Assembly (NCBI RefSeq): GCF_030247185.1
Contig: NC_080571.1
Location: forward strand, 143,512,691 to 143,576,690
Source of the DNA: Malaya genurostris
Lineage: Eukaryota; Arthropoda; Insecta; Diptera; Culicidae
Direction: 5' to 3'
DNA: 64,000 bases
In this document: positions 58,301 through 64,000 of the stretch, piece by piece
Position numbering within the stretch: position 1 is the stretch's first letter
Layout: every line of letters starts with the position of its first letter
Translations under genes and position numbers: made by a program
Notes under the pieces: generated by a model
What the model was told of the DNA's origin: nothing
Seen by the model: the letters and a program-made list of their open reading frames with translations, nothing else
Databases searched by the model: none

Positions 58301-60960
58301 CATTAAATTACCTATTGCGGAAGGGGTTTTCAAAGATATTATAACATTTGGGGGATATTTTTACAAAGTGGGCCAAAATAAAATCAATCTTAAAGTGGGC
58401 CAAAACACCTCTGTTACCCTATCTGTTTTAAATGTGCTACGCTCTCAACAATTTTTTCTTTGAATGTGCAGCGCTCTCACAAATTTTTCTTTGAATTTGC
58501 AGTATTGTAGAAAGAGTAGGAAACTGTGAAGGAAACTCGTCAAGCGAACCCTCATATCAGCCTAACCGCAATATTGATGTAGAAACTTTGTTATAGAAGC
58601 ATGGACACTTCTGAGCAGTAGTCAGCGCAATGATGTTGTAGAAACTTTGTTATAGAGGCATGGACATTTACGAGCATTAGTCAGCGTAACGATGTTGTAG
58701 AAACAAAGTCATTTTTACGGACACTAGTCATTGCCACTGGCATAGTGACAGTGGTCTTGACTTTTTGTCAGAACTTCGGAAGAAAATCGGATGAACTTTC
58801 GACCTAAATTCGCGAGCTCAGCTTGTACTAAAAACGATATGTGCTTCACCCGAAGTAAAAGTTAGGAGGTTAAGAACCCATAATTAAGAAGAGTTATCAG
58901 TTAGTCAGTTTCAGAGAATCCGCGAAAGTTAAACGTAAAGTTATAGTTTTAGAATTGTTTTAATGAAATATTTTCATGCAGTAGTGCAGTAGGGGAGACC
59001 GGGGCTAGTTGGCCAAACGGCCGATTGGCAGAATAGCTGAAAAGGCTATTGTTTGCGCACATTAACATTTGTGGTTTTGTCGGACAAGTGTTCGGATTCT
59101 CGTGACGAAGTGAAAACTTGCGGATACTATTTAACACTAACTGTATTTATAGCAACGATAACTACAAAAGCTTGGACTGAGTAACATACTAATGTTTTAT
59201 CGTAGCATCGTACTGTCGTACGATCGCACTATGGTACGATCGCTCGATCGCGCCTGATCTGATCTGCACTACGCTTTTATTGTTTGCGTACATTATTATA
59301 GGAACACAATTTGTCGCTACCGGAAAGCACATATCGTAAGATGTTCCGGAAAGTATGTATCGTAATCTCTAATACTGTCTGCTGCGTGTATAACTGCTCG
59401 AATCCTATCACTGATCGGTTCCTGTTGTGTGTACAGTAAAGCTCACTTAAACTGTCTCCTGAAACTTACACTTTGGCTTAAACATATCGCCCGCCTTGAA
59501 AGACTATGCTTTCAACAAGCTTTCAATCTAATTTGAGATACTAAGCTATCTGCTCTGTTCATGTTACAATTGAGAGTGTGTACTACTGTTAACGACTATT
59601 GACCTGCCTGTTGTTACGATATATTCAAAATTATTTCACAAGTTCTATTTGCCTGACTATTTTATACATTACAAATTCTCCGAAATTTCTATTCACAATA
59701 GCTTTGGTGTGCTGCTTGCTGGTACTCGATGATGCTTTGATGAACCATGGGCATCGAGGACGGGAGTCTTGAATTCGACTCCGTCAACTACTATGCAGCC
59801 GGCGTCGATAAGACAAGACCCGAGCGACTCCGCTGGTTCCATCCCTGGTAATACTGCTACAATTACAGACTGTTGACCAAGTCAGAGTGATTCAAAATGT
59901 TGAACTTGAAAAAACGATATAACAAGACCGATGCTGAATGTGTCTTCCGCCGTAAACACATGATGAAGATTCCGAGAACCGATAAAACTGATAAACGAGA
60001 TATTGTTTCTGACGAGATGTCCTGAAGAACTGAGCATGCCTTGCTTCAGACGAAAACATGAACGATGCATGAACTGAATATCTTTGTTGACTGATGCTGG
60101 TGTTCCAACTGGTAACCACTTCTGCTATGTGGTTGTCAATTGCTGAATTGACTGCTGTAGATCGAACTGTTAGAAGAATGCATCGTAGACGCGAACTGCT
60201 GTAGGTGGAAGGGTGGAGTGGCGATGTGCACTCCGTTAACTGTAACTCAACTGTTATTGCTTAACTGCTTTCTAGACCAAGGATGATTTTATACTGCTGG
60301 ACAGGCGAGGTGGATGAAAACTTGAAAATATACAACGATCATGAACCATTCACTGATGACAAGCTGTTTGATGTTAGTTGATGAATGCTTATGAAAATAT
60401 TCGCTATCGTAGGCTGTCGATGAGCCAAAATGCTACGATGATGATGACACGGTTTTCGATGTGCTTGAGAATATCAAGTCTATTTCTCGATCGAATGGAT
60501 CTGCCTGAAGTGAATGGCGATCTGATGATTATGATGCGAAATATCTGAAATGTAAGAATCTGTACGAGCACGATTGAATGAAAAAATTGGATACTTTACT
60601 GCTGTCTAGTCCCAGCCGGGGGTTCTACGAGCCCACCGACAAGGCTTGTGCTCTTTACAGATGCTACTGGAACTGCTAAATTTCCCCGAGCTTGGGCCAG
60701 GAACTCGTCGGGCGACTCTTTATCCCGAGTAAGGACAGAATTAAAAATCGATGACGTATATCTGATGATCTATGAAGTTGGCAGTTGTGTTGTGACGCTG
60801 ACAGGATCGCTTTCTCTGAAGTATGATGGTTGACGCTAACGTAAAATGCTCCGATCCAGTAATACTGGATGATGTTTCGAGTATCTTGCATACTCCCGAT
60901 GACATGAGACAACAGTGTTTCTCATAATTTCAATGCTTTGACGCAAAAGTAATCTATGTT
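58301..60960. other. No gene recognised; small tandem repeat and possible LTR-like piece
   Basis: 58579-58715 is a 59-bp tandem repeat (GTAGAAAC at 58579, 58638 and 58697). 59192-59487 begins TGTT and ends AACA and is followed by a GC-richer TATCGCCCGCC, which could be an LTR boundary, but no partner was found. The remainder has ordinary composition, many short ORFs without recognisable motifs, and no RNA gene that I can see. Confidence 0.35.
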
Positions 60961-62100
60961 GATTGAAGACGAAAAATTGTGTACAAATGGTGCACAGAAC
61001 GCGGACTGTCACTGAGAGAGATAGCAAAAATGGAAGCAGAAAGTGAAAAAGCCGTGCGAAATGCAATCAGAAAGTTCGGTGAGGATAACACCTTTGAGGA
61101 TAAACCGAAAACGGGTCGAAAAAAAGGTCCTGATAACTCTCAGTTGGATAAACGTATACTGAAGGCGTCCGAGCAAAAGAAGGAGGTTTCAGTTAGGGAT
61201 ATGGCCAAAAAAAGTGGGCACTTCGAAGTCAAATGTTCTTCGTGCTAAAGAACGTTTGAATCTTCGAACCTATAAGAAGCAGAAACAACCAAAACGTAGT
61301 TCGGAACAAGAAGCATAGATCAGGGTTTGAAAGCTGTACAATACGATTCTTGCTGGAAATTTGAACTGCATAATCATGGACGACGAAACCTACGTGAAAC
61401 TTGATTACAAATCCTTGCCAAGACCACAATATTATACGGTGCGGGAAGGGCAAGTGTTAAACCAGTCCGAGACATCGATTGAAGCCGAAAAATTTGGTAA
61501 GAAAGCTATGGTCTGGCAAGCAATTTGTAGCTGTGGTAAGATTTCGGAACTCTTCATCACCACTGATTCAATGAACAGCGAAATATACATCAAGGAATGT
61601 TTACAAAAACGACTTCTACCCATGATTCGAAGCCACGAGGATCCTGTTGTCTTCTGGAAAGATCCTGCTTCTTGTCACTACTCGAAGTCAACGGTATAAT
61701 GGTATACTATCAAAAATGTCACTTTCGTCCCAAAAGACATGAATAAATAAAATTGCCCACAACTTTGACCAATTGAGGAATTTTGGGCATTAACGAAGGC
61801 ACATCTTAGGAAACATGTCTCGAAATGATTGGAAAAAAGTGTCAAAACTTGTCGCCAAGAAGTCTGTATGGAATTTAATGAGGAATGTTCACAAGAAGGT
61901 GCGCCAGCTAGTCTACAATGGTTAAGTAGCAAATGTTGAAAATAATATTCTGTTGGTTTAGTCTAATATTATCACTATATCGAATAAAATTTGAATATCT
62001 AACACTTGTGAATTATTTACAGCAAAATCAAAGTGCGTCCATACTTTCTGGGACAGTCTTTACTCCCGATGATATAAGACAAGGCTGTCTCTCAAAATTC
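60892..62100 (+). repeat. Short direct repeats flanking the mariner
   Basis: TACTCCCGATGACATGAGAC (60892-60911) resembles TACTCCCGATGATATAAGAC (62066-62085), each followed by a C-rich TGT-TCTC. Too long and diverged to be a TA target duplication; more likely a duplicated host repeat. Confidence 0.5.
60976..62056 (+). pseudogene. Mariner/Tc1-type transposase, DD37E class, defective
   Basis: The N-terminal helix-turn-helix reads YKWCTERGLSLREIAKMEAE and FEDKPKTGRKKG (60979 onward, no ATG kept). A frameshift near 61212 moves it to the frame of VGTSKSNVLRAKERLNL. The catalytic residues are kept: IMDDETY (about 61376), FWKDPASCHY (about 61660) and PIEEFW (about 61774). Counting codons between the second Asp and the Glu gives 37, the spacing of the ITmD37E group known from mosquitoes. 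Stops lie near 61316, 61698, 61749 and 61767. The 3' end carries CATACTTTCTGGGACAGTC (62041-62059) as the probable terminal repeat; no matching left end was found, so it is 5' truncated. Confidence 0.85.
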
Positions 62101-62672
62101 GAATGAATAATTCGGCGTTATGACGAATGTTGACTGGTGACGAAGTTTCTATTCGCGCGGTTGGTACTACGAGGAGTTTCGGGAAGGTTCCAAATACTGG
62201 ATTGCTGCTGTGTTGCCTTTCGAAACGCTCCGCTGGGCTCAGACCCACGGACTGGAATTCCAACGTTTCCTCATTGTTGGAATTATCAACAGCTTGTTTG
62301 TTGATCCGATGAATACGATGATGTTATGGAAGTAGATTCGAGAAATGACTGGATCTCAATCCAGCTCTGCTGCTTCATGCAAGCAACAGACTACAATGGC
62401 TCTAAGCTCTGAAGGTTCACTGCCGAACCTGGCTGAATAGCGGTGGATTCAACCCAAAGTAAATGCACCTGAGATTGGTGAGGACGAATATCATCACCGC
62501 TGTAGTATTTTCAGCCGAATAAGTTTGTCTTTTCTGACCGTAGTTGATTTCACTTACTTGCACTGCTAGTCTATCATCTAATACTTCATGATGAGATTCT
62601 ACGCCGTGTTTCAGAATAGTCGTCGAAATTGATTGATTTCTCATATATCGTGTATAGACTGAGGTGCTACTT
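62100..62672. other. No gene recognised
   Basis: Short ORFs only, none with motifs. Confidence 0.4.
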
Positions 62673-62953
62673 CACAGAAAGAAATAATGAAATTTACACG
62701 AGATGTAAATCAATTGTAACATGGAATAGACATGGGTTGAATCGAAATTTTGATTGAAAACCTTCATCGATGCAAAACTAAATTGAATTGCATTGAATTT
62801 TCAATGAATATAACTGTACCTTTCAATTAACGCTTATTTTGCGATTGAATTGTATTGAAACGTACAGAATTGTAAAGTAAATTTATGTTTAATTACGTGC
62901 TCCAAATATGTGCATGAAAATAGATGTAAATTCACAAAATATTTTTATCTGTG
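62673..62953. mobile_element. MITE with CACAGA termini
   Basis: The left end CACAGAAAGAAATAATGAAA, TTTACACGAGATGTAAAT is matched in reverse by TAGATGTAAATTCACAAAAT, ATTTTTATCTGTG. 281 bp, AT-rich interior with repeated ATTGAATTG motifs, no ORF. Confidence 0.7.
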
Positions 62954-64000
62954 TTGAACTGCCTCCGCTTGCCGAAAATTAGTCCCCCATGATGGTACGA
63001 CCACCGAAAATCCTTAACGCAAATAACCGGAAAAGATTTTGCTTGTTTTGAGAGCAAGCCCGAGTGACTTACTGCTATACGTCGGAGTGAAATCATTTCC
63101 ATTCCACAGAATGGTCAGCAAAACTATCCAGACGATTAGGGTACCGAACTGCTTAACAAATCGAAGACCGAAATTCGTAACCGTAGTTGAAAGGTTGTAA
63201 CTCTACACAGAAATTTTCGAATTACCTGTTTGATTCACTCACGTCTCACTCTGTCAAATCAGATGATGATCAATTCTGTTCCACAAACTGAATCATGCTG
63301 ATCGATAAATCTCATGCAGAAGTTTTTTTAGCTTCCAACTTCTTTTAATATGCACATTGTCCGTAAAGTATCACTTTGAGTTCATTTGACGCGCATATTG
63401 ACGATCAGCACAGTTCCCTTATCGACAACTATTCTGCATTATAGTTTTCACACTGATTTACGCAGAAAAGGAACTTTTCTTAAATTATGGTAGAGAGAGA
63501 CTAACACGGGTAGCAACCAAAAGAAAGAACTGTCTCACAGAATGATCAGCAAAATTTTAACTGTTACTTATATTTCACCGTTTGGCGGAGATGGATTTTG
63601 CACATATTGTCCAGGCTCGGTGGAAGGTGCTAGCATCTTGATTTTTCATAATGATCCGAACTCTTTTATTTTCAGTAAAACGAAACTCTAGAAGTTCCAT
63701 TTCATCAGCACGAGGTTTTTGTATCACCTTACGCATTCCACTGCAAAATGGTTGCGTCGCCATTACGGTTCAGTTTGACCTCGTGTCACAAATTTATTAT
63801 GAGAATTTTTATATTGCAGAACACTTTTTACACAGATTTACTTGAATTGTCGTTTTTATCGACAATAATTGATTTCGCCGCATTTCTGACGGACAGTGAT
63901 GAACATACTAAACACAGACTGATGCGAGTTGTTATCAGTTCAGACAACTTTTAACCAACTGTATGTAACAGAAATGAAGGAGGTTCTGAGAATTGCAATG
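62954..64000. other. No gene recognised
   Basis: ORFs of about 60 codons occur on both strands (for example minus 63575-63763) but show no motif or repeat relation. Nothing supports a gene call. Confidence 0.4.

Noticed and set aside
59192..59487. A solo LTR
   Set aside because: TGTT...AACA ends and 296-bp length fit, but no second copy, primer site or coding region supports it, so it is only mentioned in the region note.

Overview
This is eukaryotic, insect-type DNA. It is AT-rich and intergenic, and I see no intact host gene. The repeats point to a culicine mosquito (Aedes-like). These include dispersed repeats ending in a CCACTAGGTGG box, a Feilai-like tRNA SINE, a mariner transposase with DD37E spacing, and Jockey, R1 and I-type LINEs. 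The organism call is inference from known mosquito repeat families; no database search was possible. Almost all of the window is mobile DNA inserted into other mobile DNA, and every recognisable reading frame is broken. || Layout. 1-4.9 kb: degenerate repeats, two possible LTR remnants and an inverted-repeat element. 4.9-9.08 kb: a repeat I call family S, carrying a 329-bp tandem satellite that is interrupted by a second S copy in reverse. 9.08-11.94 kb: copy T1 of a second repeat, family T (terminal motif GTCGTGAATACGA). T1 carries a truncated histone H2A gene that still has its histone 3' stem-loop. 12.12-22.88 kb: a Ty3/gypsy provirus of errantivirus type on the minus strand (LTR, gag, protease-RT, integrase, env, LTR). 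It is broken by a SINE, a second S element with its own 329-bp array, a T element and a 0.6-kb unknown insert. 22.9-24.5 kb: dispersed repeats and another S copy. || 24.5-35.4 kb is a three-level nest. A T element is split by a Jockey-clade LINE, which is itself split by a 6.07-kb I-type LINE with RNase H. Both insertions have readable target-site duplications. A small SINE (35.4 kb) and an R1-clade LINE lacking its RT core follow (35.69-39.25 kb, perfect 14-bp duplication). 39.3-42.07 kb: two T copies in inverted orientation. The first contains six 126-bp repeats, read as 42-residue repeats in an ORF behind a TATA box. || 42.1-46.3 kb is AT-rich with no firm gene. 46.3-55.5 kb holds a dismembered Helitron on the plus strand: zinc-finger and Rep (HUH) region, Pif1-type helicase, and an AP-type endonuclease region (Helentron-like). 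It is interrupted by a foldback-like element with 117-bp repeats in opposite orientations, by a T element, and by simple repeats. 55.6-64 kb contains a degenerate S copy with a MITE inside, a palindromic MITE, a LINE RT remnant, a defective mariner, another MITE, and stretches where I recognise nothing. || No pathway or operon is encoded. The interest lies in the relationships between repeats: a captured histone gene, internal satellites that amplify inside mobile elements, and a relative insertion order that can be read from the nesting.
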